Source of the DNA: Sphingobacterium corticibacterium
Lineage (GTDB): Bacteria; Bacteroidota; Bacteroidia; Sphingobacteriales; Sphingobacteriaceae
NCBI RefSeq assembly: GCF_004208525.1
Contig: NZ_SGIT01000002.1
Location: 1,116,001 to 1,180,000 of the forward strand
Direction of reading: 5' to 3'
Length of the DNA stretch: 64,000 bases
The notes beneath the pieces were generated by a model, which had not been told where the DNA came from, ran no database searches, and saw only the letters and a program-made list of their open reading frames with translations. The translations under genes and the position numbers were made by a program. Shown here piece by piece: positions 8,530-17,948 of the stretch (the stretch's first letter is position 1; every line of letters begins with the position of its first letter).

Positions 8530-9627
8530 CTATTGCTTAAAATATGGTTTATTCTGCGCACTCGTACTCGGCATATCATCGTTAATAATAGGCCAACCAG
8601 CTACCCAATCAACTTTGTCTAAAAATAACATCCGTCTGCTTGCGCCACCGGAAACTTTTCCTTTTTCTACGTCAATTCCATGGTATAATATCCAATCTTG
8701 ATTGGCATCATCCGTCACAATGCGCGAACCATGCCCGACTCCTACAAATTTATCATTTGCTTTTAAGATTAATGTACCGTTTCCGCGCTCTTTTAGATCA
8801 CGTCCCTCTTTATCTATATAAGGTCCTTGCAGGTTTTTGGATCTTCCAACAACCATATGGTATGTGCTACGCACTCCTTCGCAACACGAGCCACGCGAAC
8901 CGATAAAATAGTAATACCCATCACGTTTATGAATTATAACTGCTTCCAAATCTCCGGCTGCAATTTTAAACTTTGAATTAGCATCCGTAATGGCCAAGCC
9001 ATTTCCCTCCAAAGGAATACCAAAGGTACCTTGCTTAGGGCCATTGTCAAAACTCCCCCAGAACAAGAATTTCTCACCATTCTCCTCCCATAAAAAGGGG
9101 TCGATGGAATTCGGCACATCAATTGATTTACTATCAAAAATTTTCCCGTGATCTTTAAATGGCCCCTCCGGCTTGTCTGCGGTCGCCACACCAACACCTG
9201 GATTCGCATCGCCCCAGGTTGAGTATGCATAGTATAGGAAATACTTGCCGTCCATATAGACAGCTTCTGGTGCCCAAATCCCTCCGCTTTTCTTCCAACT
9301 AGGTTTGGATTCAAACGCTTCACCCACCACTTCCCACTTGGTCAGATCTTGCGACTTCAATACAGGGACCAACCTACTCCCTGTGCCATCTCCCCAGTCG
9401 TCTTGGGTGCCGTAAGCATAAAAGCTGCCCGAAATAGGATCCCTCAGCACAGTGGGATCAGCCAGAATGGGTTCAAAAACAGGATTGGTAAATTGATTTT
9501 TAACGTCCGGCTCCTTTTGGCGATAACCTTGTCCCTGGCCTCCTGTGCTGGTTGCGCAAGAAAGATATAGACAAGATGAAATAACCGACAAAAAAGGCAC
9601 GATAAGTTTTTTACTTTTTCTATTCAT
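8530..9627 (-). CDS. GH43 family glycoside hydrolase, lipoprotein
   Basis: GH43 enzyme of 365 residues from the ATG at 9627. The frame extends 11 codons further to 9660, but only the inner ATG gives a proper lipoprotein signal (MNRKSKKLIVPFLSVISSC, Cys19). Triad: Asp in ILADPTVLRDPISG, Asp in VPNSIDPFLWEENG, Glu in AGDLEAVIIHKRDGYYYF. The segment GSCCEGVRSTYHMVVGRSKN closely resembles one in the PUL 2 GH43 at 24815 (CCEALTSTYRVVVGRSTN), so these two belong to the same GH43 subgroup and probably share specificity, unlike the GH43 next door. First gene of the leftward arm, divergent from susC; the shared intergenic region carries the proposed HTCS operator. Confidence 0.9.
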   Translation of the reverse strand: MNRKSKKLIVPFLSVISSCLYLSCATSTGGQGQGYRQKEPDVKNQFTNPVFEPILADPTVLRDPISGSFYAYGTQDDWGDGTGSRLVPVLKSQDLTKWEVVGEAFESKPSWKKSGGIWAPEAVYMDGKYFLYYAYSTWGDANPGVGVATADKPEGPFKDHGKIFDSKSIDVPNSIDPFLWEENGEKFLFWGSFDNGPKQGTFGIPLEGNGLAITDANSKFKIAAGDLEAVIIHKRDGYYYFIGSRGSCCEGVRSTYHMVVGRSKNLQGPYIDKEGRDLKERGNGTLILKANDKFVGVGHGSRIVTDDANQDWILYHGIDVEKGKVSGGASRRMLFLDKVDWVAGWPIINDDMPSTSAQNKPYFKQ

Positions 9628-9978
9628 TCGTATGTATACTACTGATTTAATGACGATCAAGGTTAAGCTTAAATAATACGTTTATAATTGCGCCTCTATA
9701 AAGCACTTCGGTTTATATAAAAATATATAAAAGCCAAAAACAAAAATGCGGAACGCTACCCATTAAAAGTAGCCATTTTAAATCAAAAACACACCATTCT
9801 GTATCACCAATACTGCGCCAATCGGCAAATAATAAAAAAACTATGATTGAGACAAAACAACAATTTATTGATACAATCAAGCAATTTCTATCGATGAATA
9901 TTACCAAACTTTGTCTGTTAAGTTTCTATTAAGGAACCAATATAAACATGTTTTAACGATGTAACTAATATAAGTCTT
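9628..9978. promoter_or_regulatory. Divergent promoter region of PUL 1
   Basis: AT-rich 351-bp gap between the leftward GH43 gene and the rightward susC gene, so it must hold promoters for both arms. It contains the direct repeat at 9847-9876 that matches those near galM and PUL 2. A short hydrophobic open frame (9713-9907, minus) is present but looks like AT-rich noise. I could not place a convincing -7/-33 pair for either arm. Confidence 0.6.
9847..9876 (+). promoter_or_regulatory. Candidate HTCS operator, PUL 1 (direct repeat, 21-bp period)
   Basis: TTGAGACAA (9847-9855), 12 bp, TTGATACAA (9868-9876). The half-sites start exactly 21 bp apart, two helical turns, and match 8 of 9 to each other. 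The downstream half ends 102 bp before the susC start codon. The same arrangement occurs 103 bp upstream of galM (35920-35891, minus) with two identical half-sites, and in weaker form upstream of PUL 2 (34566-34537, minus). Direct repeats with this spacing fit binding of an AraC-type response regulator dimer. Confidence 0.6.
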
Positions 9979-12900
9979 ATGTTAAATCCCTATAAAACCA
10001 ATCGCCATTTTTCGTTGGCGAAAACGAAATGGATATCAGCTAGCTGTTTGTTTTGTTTGATCGCGGTCGGTAATCCGAACGCTGCATCGGCGGCACGTTC
10101 CATCATACCAATCGAAGACCTGAACGTGCAAAACAAAGAGATCCGTGGCAGAGTAACCGATTTGGAGGGCACACCTTTAGCAGGTGCAACCATCATGGTT
10201 AAAGGAACTTCTCTTAGCGTAGCCTCTGATGAGCAAGGTCAATATACCTTATCTGTGCCCAGCACTGCACAAACGTTGGTTGTAACACTGATAGGCTACG
10301 AAACACAAGAGCTGCAAATCGGATCACAAAATGTGATTAACGTTTCTTTATCGAGCGGTACCGATGCGCTGGAAGAAGTGGTCGTTGTGGGGTATGGTAC
10401 GATGCGAAAAAAAGATCTGACAGGGTCCATTACGCAAATCCAGGCAGATCGGTTGGCAAATGAGAACCCTAAGACTGTTCAGGATATCCTACGTGGAACA
10501 CCAGGTATAAGGGTCGGCTACAGTCCTTCGGCAAAAGGCGGTGGCGAAATTAATATTCGTGGAAGACGTTCTGTTTATAATGACGGAGGCCATAACAGCC
10601 CGTTAATCGTTCTCGATGGTATGATTTTTTACGGTGAACTTTCGGAAATCAACCCCGATGATATTGATCAGATTGATGTACTGAAAGATGCTTCTGCGGC
10701 AGCGGTCTATGGTGCCAAAGCCGCAAGCGGAGTCATTATCGTGAATACCAAAAAGGGTAAGCAAGGAAAACCTGTCATCAACATGACCACGAACATCGGC
10801 ATGACGACGCCTGCTGATTACCGCAAACGATTCAGTCCGGAAGCCTATTTGCAACATCGGCAGGACTGGTATACGAAGAACACCTACGGAGTAAATTCGG
10901 AAACGGGTGCTTATGAGGCTTATCAAACTGGCGTATACAATAACAGACCCGGTTATTTTATGCGGCCGGATCAACTCCCGGGAAACATATCGCTCGATAC
11001 ATGGCGGAATTACACGACCAACGGTTCGGATGAATCCGATTTGAGTATTTGGGGTAAAAGGTTGGGTTTTCAGGGAAACGCACTGCAAAATCTACTCGCG
11101 GGCAAAACGGTCGATTGGGAAGATGCCACTTACCGTAACGGATTCGACCAGGATTATAACATCAGCGTAAGCGGAGCCAGCGAACGAACCAATTACTACC
11201 TATCCATGGGCTATCTAAAAAATCAGGGAGCCGACGTCAGTGACGATTACCAAGCTGTTCGTGCGAACATAAAACTAAATACCATGGTTACGGATTGGTT
11301 TGAAATTGGCGCCAATGTAAACTTTCAAGATCGATCCGACGGCAATATGGATGTTGATTTAGATTATCAGCTTCGGAACAGTCCTTACGCCGATTATCGT
11401 GACGAAATGGGTAATCCGGTACAATTCCCCTTAAGCGGAGAATACAGCCAACGCGGATACAATTACGAGTTTCAACGGCAATATCTGGATCTAGAAAAAG
11501 GTTACACGATATTCAATACGATACTGCAAGCGAAAGTGAAACTTCCTTTCAACATTACCTATTCGTTTAATGCCTCACCGCGGTATCAATTTTTCTATGA
11601 CCGTTATTTTATGTCAGCCGAACTACCCGGTTCCGATCCCGCTTCACGCGGCGTGAATCGTGAGCAGCGAAAACGACTCGACTGGTCCTTAAACAATACG
11701 ATTACCTGGGATCAGACATTCAATGAGAAACACCATTTTATCGTTACCCTTGTACAGGAAGCCGAAGAACTGAAATCGTGGAATGACCGTATAGAAGCAA
11801 GAAACATTCTTCCTTCCGATGCATTAGGCTTCCATAATACCGAGAATGGTGCTAAAGAGAACAGTGCATACTCCAGCAGCGACGCACACCAAACAGCTAC
11901 AGGTTTATTGGGCCGTTTATTTTATTCCTATGACGACCGTTATTTGTTGACTGCATCAATACGTCGCGATGGATATTCCGCTTTCGGAACGTCGAATCCT
12001 TACGCTAATTTCCCATCGATCGCTGCAGCATGGTCATTCACAAACGAAAACTTCTTCCAATGGCACGACATCATGAGTAGCGGTAAACTCCGTGTATCAT
12101 ACGGTGAAAATGGTAACCGATCATTGGATAATCCTTACGTAGCCCTGGCCAACCTTTATTCCGGAGCTGGCAGAATGCAGGGATATATTAATCCGTCCGG
12201 CGATTTGTCCCTATACCGTTATTTAATGGCAGAGCGACTGGCTAATCCTTACCTACAATGGGAAAAAACGGCGTCTTGGAATTTCGGACTTGATTTTGGC
12301 TTCCTTAACGACCGCATCTCCGGTAGTTTGGAATACTATAATATGAAAACACATGATATGATTATGCGGCAGCGATTGCCGAGTTTCACCGGCTTCACCA
12401 ACATTACGAGCAATCTGGGGCAAGTAAATAATAGCGGGATCGAATTAGCGATCAATTCCGTGAACGTTAGCAAAGATAATTTCCGATGGTCTACAACATT
12501 TGGTTTCTCTTACAACAAAAACCGGATTAAGCATCTGTATTACGAATATGAAGATGTACTGGATGCAAATGGTAACGTGGTCGACCAAAAAGAAATGGAC
12601 GACATATCCAACGGTTGGTTTATTGGACAGCCAATAGGTGCCATTTGGGATTACCGCGTGACAGGAATCTGGCAAACCCATGAAGTCGAAGAAGCCGCAA
12701 AATATGGTCAGAAACCCGGTGACCCGAAGGTAGCCAACAATTATACGGCTGACGATGTGGTAAACGACGACGGATCCGTTACTTACGTTTACAACGACAA
12801 CGACAAAGAATTTTTAGGTGAAACTCTTGCTCCTTATCATTGGTCGTTACGCAATGAATTTGTATTATGGCGTGATCTCAGTTTCTCTTTCAATATTTAT

Positions 12901-13326
12901 TCCTATATGGGTCATAAAAGCTTAAATGGTCAGTACCTCAACAATGATGATCTGGGTGGACGTATGGCTTATGCCTTGCAAAATGTGCCGGCAAAAGAAT
13001 ATTGGACTCCCGAAAATCCGACGAATGAATATGGCCGTATTGAGGCTGCCGGCCCCACCGGTGCCGCCGGTGCACAAAAACTACATGACCGCTCTTTTAT
13101 CCGTCTAGAAAATATTTCGGTCGGCTATACCTTACCCCAAAGATGGACATCTAGCTGGAACTTAAACCGTGTTAAACTTTACGGCACTATCCGTAATGTA
13201 GCTACTTGGGCCAAAGATTGGGAATACGGTGATCCTGAGGCTAATCCTTCTTTTGATAGAAATAATGGAGGAGATGGCGGATTGGCAACCCGGGTATATA
13301 CCTTGGGACTAAACTTAGTTTTTTAA
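9979..13326 (+). CDS. SusC/RagA-type TonB-dependent outer-membrane transporter (PUL 1)
   Basis: Outer-membrane beta-barrel importing oligosaccharides, partner of the SusD lipoprotein encoded next. 1115 residues: signal segment to about residue 40, a CarboxypepD_reg-like N-terminal domain at about 52-135 (EIRGRVTDLEGTPLAGATIM), TonB box region EEVVVVGYGTMRKKDLTGSI, plug domain at about 140-265 (DIDQIDVLKDASAAAVYGAK, SGVIIVNTKKG), then the barrel ending in the outer-membrane motif LGLNLVF with terminal Phe. No STN signalling domain, so it is not expected to signal through a FecR-type anti-sigma factor; this fits control by the HTCS. First gene of an eight-gene operon; 17 bp before susD. Confidence 0.97.
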   Translation: MLNPYKTNRHFSLAKTKWISASCLFCLIAVGNPNAASAARSIIPIEDLNVQNKEIRGRVTDLEGTPLAGATIMVKGTSLSVASDEQGQYTLSVPSTAQTLVVTLIGYETQELQIGSQNVINVSLSSGTDALEEVVVVGYGTMRKKDLTGSITQIQADRLANENPKTVQDILRGTPGIRVGYSPSAKGGGEINIRGRRSVYNDGGHNSPLIVLDGMIFYGELSEINPDDIDQIDVLKDASAAAVYGAKAASGVIIVNTKKGKQGKPVINMTTNIGMTTPADYRKRFSPEAYLQHRQDWYTKNTYGVNSETGAYEAYQTGVYNNRPGYFMRPDQLPGNISLDTWRNYTTNGSDESDLSIWGKRLGFQGNALQNLLAGKTVDWEDATYRNGFDQDYNISVSGASERTNYYLSMGYLKNQGADVSDDYQAVRANIKLNTMVTDWFEIGANVNFQDRSDGNMDVDLDYQLRNSPYADYRDEMGNPVQFPLSGEYSQRGYNYEFQRQYLDLEKGYTIFNTILQAKVKLPFNITYSFNASPRYQFFYDRYFMSAELPGSDPASRGVNREQRKRLDWSLNNTITWDQTFNEKHHFIVTLVQEAEELKSWNDRIEARNILPSDALGFHNTENGAKENSAYSSSDAHQTATGLLGRLFYSYDDRYLLTASIRRDGYSAFGTSNPYANFPSIAAAWSFTNENFFQWHDIMSSGKLRVSYGENGNRSLDNPYVALANLYSGAGRMQGYINPSGDLSLYRYLMAERLANPYLQWEKTASWNFGLDFGFLNDRISGSLEYYNMKTHDMIMRQRLPSFTGFTNITSNLGQVNNSGIELAINSVNVSKDNFRWSTTFGFSYNKNRIKHLYYEYEDVLDANGNVVDQKEMDDISNGWFIGQPIGAIWDYRVTGIWQTHEVEEAAKYGQKPGDPKVANNYTADDVVNDDGSVTYVYNDNDKEFLGETLAPYHWSLRNEFVLWRDLSFSFNIYSYMGHKSLNGQYLNNDDLGGRMAYALQNVPAKEYWTPENPTNEYGRIEAAGPTGAAGAQKLHDRSFIRLENISVGYTLPQRWTSSWNLNRVKLYGTIRNVATWAKDWEYGDPEANPSFDRNNGGDGGLATRVYTLGLNLVF

Positions 13327-13343
13327 TAAAAAAAAGGATAAAA

Positions 13344-15368
13344 ATGAAACACTTAGCTAAAAAATTACAATATATATCTTTTACCCTCCTTATGGGCGGG
13401 ACCCTTATCGTTAGCAGTTGTTCCAAAGATTTTTTAACGCCGAAACCACTGTCTTTTTATGATCCCGATGCCGCTTTCAGCACAGAAGAAGGATTATTTT
13501 CAGCGTTAGCAATATGTGATCGCCATCTTAAATCATATTGGGCAACGGATCACAACGAGATGTTGACATTGGGTACAGAATACATATTTTCCGAACTCAT
13601 GGTGGCTAGCGCAACAGATAAGCGGAATATGCTCGCCGATGTCGCGAATATGCTCACACCAACCAGTGAAACTTCTTATCAAAACCTTGAAAGAACAAAT
13701 AGTATTTGGTACTTATGGGAGGAAACCTACAAAGGCATTATGTATGCCAATACGGTTATTAAATACGCTGACTTGGTAGAGGGTTTGGAGGAGGACGCCA
13801 GAAATGCCTATATAGGTAGAGCTTACTTTCATCGTGCTTTTCGCTATATGGCATTGGTATTTCAATTCGGTGACGTGCCATTAGTGACCACCATTATCGA
13901 AGCGCCTAAACAGACTTATCAAAGTACAAAAAGAGAAGCTATTCTCCAAATGTTGCAAAAAGACTTAGAATTCGCTGTAGAATGGGTTCCAGATCAGAAA
14001 GATATGAATCTAATCGGTATGGTTAATAAGGGAGCTTGCCGGATGTTACTAACCAAGTGTTATCTCGCCTTGGGGGAATACGAGAAAGCAAAGGAACAAA
14101 CCGATATTTTAATTGATCAATCGGGCTATGCCCTCATCTCAGGAGATGGCTTCGGTTCCTTCAATGAAGGGCCTGAACCAGAAACCTGGAAAATTACACG
14201 TAACGTTATCTGGGATATGCATCGTGCGGAAAATAAACTTATCGCCGCAAACAGCGAGGTGATTATGGGTATGCCTAACCGCGGATCAGACACCGAAGCC
14301 TTTACCAAGATGCTCACGATGCGCATCTTATATCCGTTTGTTTTTGACAGTAGAATCCAAACAAAAGATGGTAAACAGGCTTTGCTGAACCTCAGACGTA
14401 ACCATGCGGATTACAACCCTCAATATGACTATATGCGCGCATTCGGACGCGGCATTGCGACTTTCCGTCCTACCCGTTTTCATATGACAAATTTATGGCA
14501 GGTCAACGGCGTAATGGACGAAACCGATTTACGTCATAATTCAGAAGTGGGAAACTGGATTCGGATGGAAGATTATCGCGTTAATAATAAAGCTTCTTCT
14601 CTATTCGGTGAACCACTCGTACTCCACGATGAAAAAAGAAATATCGAGGGAAATGTAGAGTGTAGCGACACCGTCCGTCGTTGGTTTGATGTGCCCCATT
14701 ATAAACTCTTTCTAGATGATCCGGTAAATGAGGCAAATATCACCGGTTCAGACGGTCTTAGAGGAGCTACAAACGGAGGAAATGCAGACTGGTATCTGTA
14801 TCGTTTGGCAGAAGCTTACCTACTCCGGGCAGAAGCCAAGTATTATATCAATCCCGGGGATCCTACGATTAAGGACGACCTCAATATCATTCGGCAACGA
14901 GCCAAAGCCACTCAATTATACGAAGGAGCTGTTACCATAGGCGATATTATGAACGAACGCGCCCGAGAGCTCTATTGGGAGGAATGGCGTAACGTGGAAT
15001 TAAAGCGCGTATCGTTATGTCTGGCGCGTAGCGGCAAACCGGACGAATGGGGAAACACGTATAGCTTGGATAACTTTGATAAACAAAGTGGCCGGGGAAC
15101 CGAAGGTGGAAGCTACTGGTACCAACGTATCGTTCACTACAGCCTTTATAATAAGGGACCTATACAAATCGATGCTACCGGCAATAGCGAGCCGAACTTT
15201 ACTATGGACAAAAAGAACATGTACTGGCCGATACCGTATGCTGCTATCTCTGCTAACAATAAGGGACAGTTAGCGCAGAACTATGGTTATGATGGTTATG
15301 ATCCCGCCGCACCAAAGTGGGAAACCTGGGAAGAAGCTGTGGCCGATGAGGACAACACTGGTGAATAA
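13344..15368 (+). CDS. SusD/RagB-type surface glycan-binding lipoprotein (PUL 1)
   Basis: Surface lipoprotein that lids the SusC transporter and captures glycan. 674 residues, longer than typical SusD proteins. Lipoprotein signal with lipobox region LIVSSCSKDFLTPKPLSFYD; the KDFL-x-P start after the Cys is characteristic. TPR-like segments follow (YIGRAYFHRAFRYMALVFQF and DWYLYRLAEAYLLRAEAKYY), then the C-terminal RagB/SusD region with NIIRQRAKATQLYEG and RARELYWEEWRNVELKRV. Directly after susC (17 bp) and 11 bp before the sulfatase gene. Confidence 0.96.
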   Translation: MKHLAKKLQYISFTLLMGGTLIVSSCSKDFLTPKPLSFYDPDAAFSTEEGLFSALAICDRHLKSYWATDHNEMLTLGTEYIFSELMVASATDKRNMLADVANMLTPTSETSYQNLERTNSIWYLWEETYKGIMYANTVIKYADLVEGLEEDARNAYIGRAYFHRAFRYMALVFQFGDVPLVTTIIEAPKQTYQSTKREAILQMLQKDLEFAVEWVPDQKDMNLIGMVNKGACRMLLTKCYLALGEYEKAKEQTDILIDQSGYALISGDGFGSFNEGPEPETWKITRNVIWDMHRAENKLIAANSEVIMGMPNRGSDTEAFTKMLTMRILYPFVFDSRIQTKDGKQALLNLRRNHADYNPQYDYMRAFGRGIATFRPTRFHMTNLWQVNGVMDETDLRHNSEVGNWIRMEDYRVNNKASSLFGEPLVLHDEKRNIEGNVECSDTVRRWFDVPHYKLFLDDPVNEANITGSDGLRGATNGGNADWYLYRLAEAYLLRAEAKYYINPGDPTIKDDLNIIRQRAKATQLYEGAVTIGDIMNERARELYWEEWRNVELKRVSLCLARSGKPDEWGNTYSLDNFDKQSGRGTEGGSYWYQRIVHYSLYNKGPIQIDATGNSEPNFTMDKKNMYWPIPYAAISANNKGQLAQNYGYDGYDPAAPKWETWEEAVADEDNTGE

Positions 15369-15379
15369 TATGTTAAGTC

Positions 15380-16783
15380 ATGACTATTTTTTTCAGAGCG
15401 AATAATAGGCTTCAACGCCTATTATTCGTCTTTCTATGTGTAATAAATCTACAAGTAGCTTCTGCTCAAGTCAGGAGTACCACATCGTACCAGCCGAACA
15501 AACCCAACTTCCTCATCATTATGGCGGATGATTTGGATATACAGCAACTTAGCTGTTACGGTGGGAAAAATCTAGAGACGAAACATATCGACCGGCTCGC
15601 ATCAGAAGGGCTGAAGTTCAATTCCATGATTGCTTCGGAAGCGATGTGCATTCCAACGCGCGCTTCCTTATTGACAGGTTTATATCCTGCACGCCATGGT
15701 GCCTATCAGAACCATAAACCGGTATATGATGGACTCAAAAGTGTCGTACATTACCTCGGTGATTTAGGATACCGCGTAGGACTAACGGGTAAAGACCACA
15801 TGACGAAACCGAAAGCGATCTTTCCTTTCGACCGCGTCGACGGTTTTGAACCTAATTGCGTCTCCCCAACGGATGTCTATTTTTTAGATAGCGTCCAAAA
15901 TTATATTACACACGATTCACCGTATTGTTTGTTTATCATGAGCAACAACCCTCATGCGCCATGGACTGTGGGAGATCCGAGCGAATTTAGCCCCGCAGAA
16001 TTAACATTACCAGCCCATTGGGTAGACACAGAACAAAGCCGTAGGGAGTTTCGCAAATACTTAGCGGAGGTTAGACGTCTAGACAATCAGGTGGGCGATA
16101 TTCTTGCGATGTTGGAAAAGACTGATCAGGACAAAAATACCATCGTTATTTTTCTAGGCGAACAAGGCCCGCAGTTTCCAGGCGGTAAATGGGGACTGTA
16201 TGACTATGGACAGAAAAGCGGCATGATTGTCCGGTGGCCAGAAAAAGTGAAGGCTAAAATAGAAACGGATGCAATCATACAGTACGAAGATATAACACCT
16301 ACTCTTGTCGATATTGCGGTAGGTAAGGCGATTACTGGTTTGGATGGACGAAGTTTTAAACAGGTGTTGACTCATCCCGAAATACCACACCGGGATGTCG
16401 CTTTCGGCATTCACAACAACATTCCGGAAGGCCCAGCCTATCCTATGCGCAGTATACGGGACAACCAGTATAAATTAATTCTAAATCTCCTTCCAGATGC
16501 CACTTACGCTATCAAATGGATGATGAATGATAAAGATCCATCACTGGTGTGGCCAACTTGGATAGCCAGCGCGAAACACGATGCAGCAGCAGCAAAATTG
16601 ACCAATCGTATAGCACACAAATCGGCAATTGAATTCTACGATCTACAAAAGGACCCTAATGAATTAAATAATTTGGCGGAAATACCTGCTTATAAAACGT
16701 TAATCACACAATATACGAGTCGCTTACAAAACTGGATGAAAGAACAAGGCGATTCTGGAATAAATATGGATACAAAATTTTAA
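15380..16783 (+). CDS. Family S1 sulfatase (PUL 1 operon)
   Basis: Second formylglycine sulfatase of PUL 1, 467 residues with signal peptide (cleavage near VASAQ, residue 30). Metal-binding Asp pair in NFLIIMADDLDIQQLSCYGG (residues 43-62). Sulfatase signature CIPTR at 90-94, so Cys90 is the formylglycine precursor; LLTGLYPARHG follows. Further family landmarks: GKDHMTKPKAIFPFD and the metal-site region FLGEQGPQFPGGKWGLYD, which has Glu-Gln where many sulfatases show Asp-Asn/His. It differs from the sulfatase at 1449, so different sulfate positions are likely. Placed between susD and a GH105 gene, which argues for a sulfated uronic-acid-containing glycan. Confidence 0.93.
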   Translation: MTIFFRANNRLQRLLFVFLCVINLQVASAQVRSTTSYQPNKPNFLIIMADDLDIQQLSCYGGKNLETKHIDRLASEGLKFNSMIASEAMCIPTRASLLTGLYPARHGAYQNHKPVYDGLKSVVHYLGDLGYRVGLTGKDHMTKPKAIFPFDRVDGFEPNCVSPTDVYFLDSVQNYITHDSPYCLFIMSNNPHAPWTVGDPSEFSPAELTLPAHWVDTEQSRREFRKYLAEVRRLDNQVGDILAMLEKTDQDKNTIVIFLGEQGPQFPGGKWGLYDYGQKSGMIVRWPEKVKAKIETDAIIQYEDITPTLVDIAVGKAITGLDGRSFKQVLTHPEIPHRDVAFGIHNNIPEGPAYPMRSIRDNQYKLILNLLPDATYAIKWMMNDKDPSLVWPTWIASAKHDAAAAKLTNRIAHKSAIEFYDLQKDPNELNNLAEIPAYKTLITQYTSRLQNWMKEQGDSGINMDTKF

Positions 16784-16807
16784 ATCTAATCACTAAAAAC
16801 AAACATT

Positions 16808-17914
16808 ATGTTAAAAAAATCATTTTTATTTTTCTTAGCGGTATGTTCATTGCAGCTACTATCTGCCCAAGAGAATGTGCTAAAAAGTTTTCCAAAAGGA
16901 TCGACTCCCAAGGAAGTCGGCAAACGGTTAGCCGATCATTTTGTCGGTAGCCGACACGACCTGTATTTCGGACAATGGGTGCACTATGCCAGCGTATGTT
17001 CCTGGAACGGTGCTATAGATTATGCGCTGAAAGTCAATGACAAAAAGCTTATCAAGCAACTGGAGAATAAATTTGAACCATTTTTCACATACGAAAAAGC
17101 GTTGCTCCCTCCGATGAACCACGTAGACTACAACATGTTTGGAAGCCTCGCACTAAAACTCTACCAAATCAACAAGGATGAGCGCTACAAAGAATTAGGC
17201 TTACAGTATGCCGATACGCAATGGGAAGTTCCGGCGAATGCTAAAGCTGAGGAGAAAGCCTGGGCGGAGAAAGGCCATTCCTGGCAGACTCGCCTCTGGA
17301 TCGATGATATGTATATGATTACCGTGGTTCAAGGCGAAGCCTATAAAGTGACCGGCGACAAGAAATACCTAGACCGCGCAGCCAAAGAAATGGTCATGTA
17401 TCTGGATGAGTTGCAACGCCCGAACGGATTGTTCTATCATGCTCCGGACGTACCGTATTATTGGGCACGCGGCGATGGTTGGATGGCTGTTGGCATGCCC
17501 GACCTCATGCGGATGATGCCCGAAGATCATCCAGATCGTCCACGTATCATGGAGGGTTATCTAAAGATGATGAAAAGCCTGAAAGAGCATCAGCAGCCAA
17601 GCGGCATGTGGAACCAGTTGATTGATGAACCGACGTTTTGGGCTGAGACTTCTGGAACAGCGATGTTCACCTACGCTTTTATAGTCGGTGTTCAGGAAGG
17701 TTGGTTGGATGCAGCCGAATATGCACCAGCAGCTCGTAAAGCTTGGCTAGCGATGATTCCCTTTATTGACGAGCGCAATAACGTAACAGAAGTTTGTATC
17801 GGTACAGGAAAAAAGAACGATAAGCAATATTACTATGACCGCCCGCGTAATCCAGGTGACCTACACGGGCAAGCTCCTTATCTTTGGTGCGCGGCCGCAT
17901 TACTAGGGAAATAG
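16808..17914 (+). CDS. GH105 unsaturated glycuronyl hydrolase (first of three)
   Basis: Family GH105 (alpha/alpha)6-barrel enzyme, 368 residues with signal peptide MLKKSFLFFLAVCSLQLLSA. Known members remove the 4,5-unsaturated uronic acid left at the non-reducing end by polysaccharide lyases, by hydration of the double bond. The catalytic Asp is expected in WIDDMYM (residues 164-170). Other family landmarks: NHVDYNMFGSLALKLY, LFYHAPDVPYYWARGDGWMA, SGMWNQLIDEP and GDLHGQAPYLWCAAALL at the C-terminus. Very similar to the gene at 21840 (same length, same WIDD position), so a duplication within the operon. No polysaccharide lyase gene is visible in the window, so the unsaturated product must be made by an enzyme encoded elsewhere. 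Confidence 0.93.
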   Translation: MLKKSFLFFLAVCSLQLLSAQENVLKSFPKGSTPKEVGKRLADHFVGSRHDLYFGQWVHYASVCSWNGAIDYALKVNDKKLIKQLENKFEPFFTYEKALLPPMNHVDYNMFGSLALKLYQINKDERYKELGLQYADTQWEVPANAKAEEKAWAEKGHSWQTRLWIDDMYMITVVQGEAYKVTGDKKYLDRAAKEMVMYLDELQRPNGLFYHAPDVPYYWARGDGWMAVGMPDLMRMMPEDHPDRPRIMEGYLKMMKSLKEHQQPSGMWNQLIDEPTFWAETSGTAMFTYAFIVGVQEGWLDAAEYAPAARKAWLAMIPFIDERNNVTEVCIGTGKKNDKQYYYDRPRNPGDLHGQAPYLWCAAALLGK

Positions 17915-17948
17915 CGATATTATTTGTAACTTACTCATAATTAGCAAA

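Noticed and set aside
9868..9880. TTGAT-ACA-ATCAA as an independent palindromic operator
   Set aside because: Short, and better explained as part of the 21-bp-period direct repeat that recurs elsewhere.
9713..9907. Short hydrophobic minus-strand frame of 64 residues in the PUL 1 divergent region
   Set aside because: AT-rich DNA gives Ile/Phe/Leu-rich noise; no start context, and it overlaps the regulatory repeat.
15380..16783. Reading the second sulfatase as inactive because of FLGEQGPQ in the metal-site region
   Set aside because: The CIPTR signature and the N-terminal Asp pair are intact; the variation could be a subfamily feature, and the sequence alone cannot show loss of activity.
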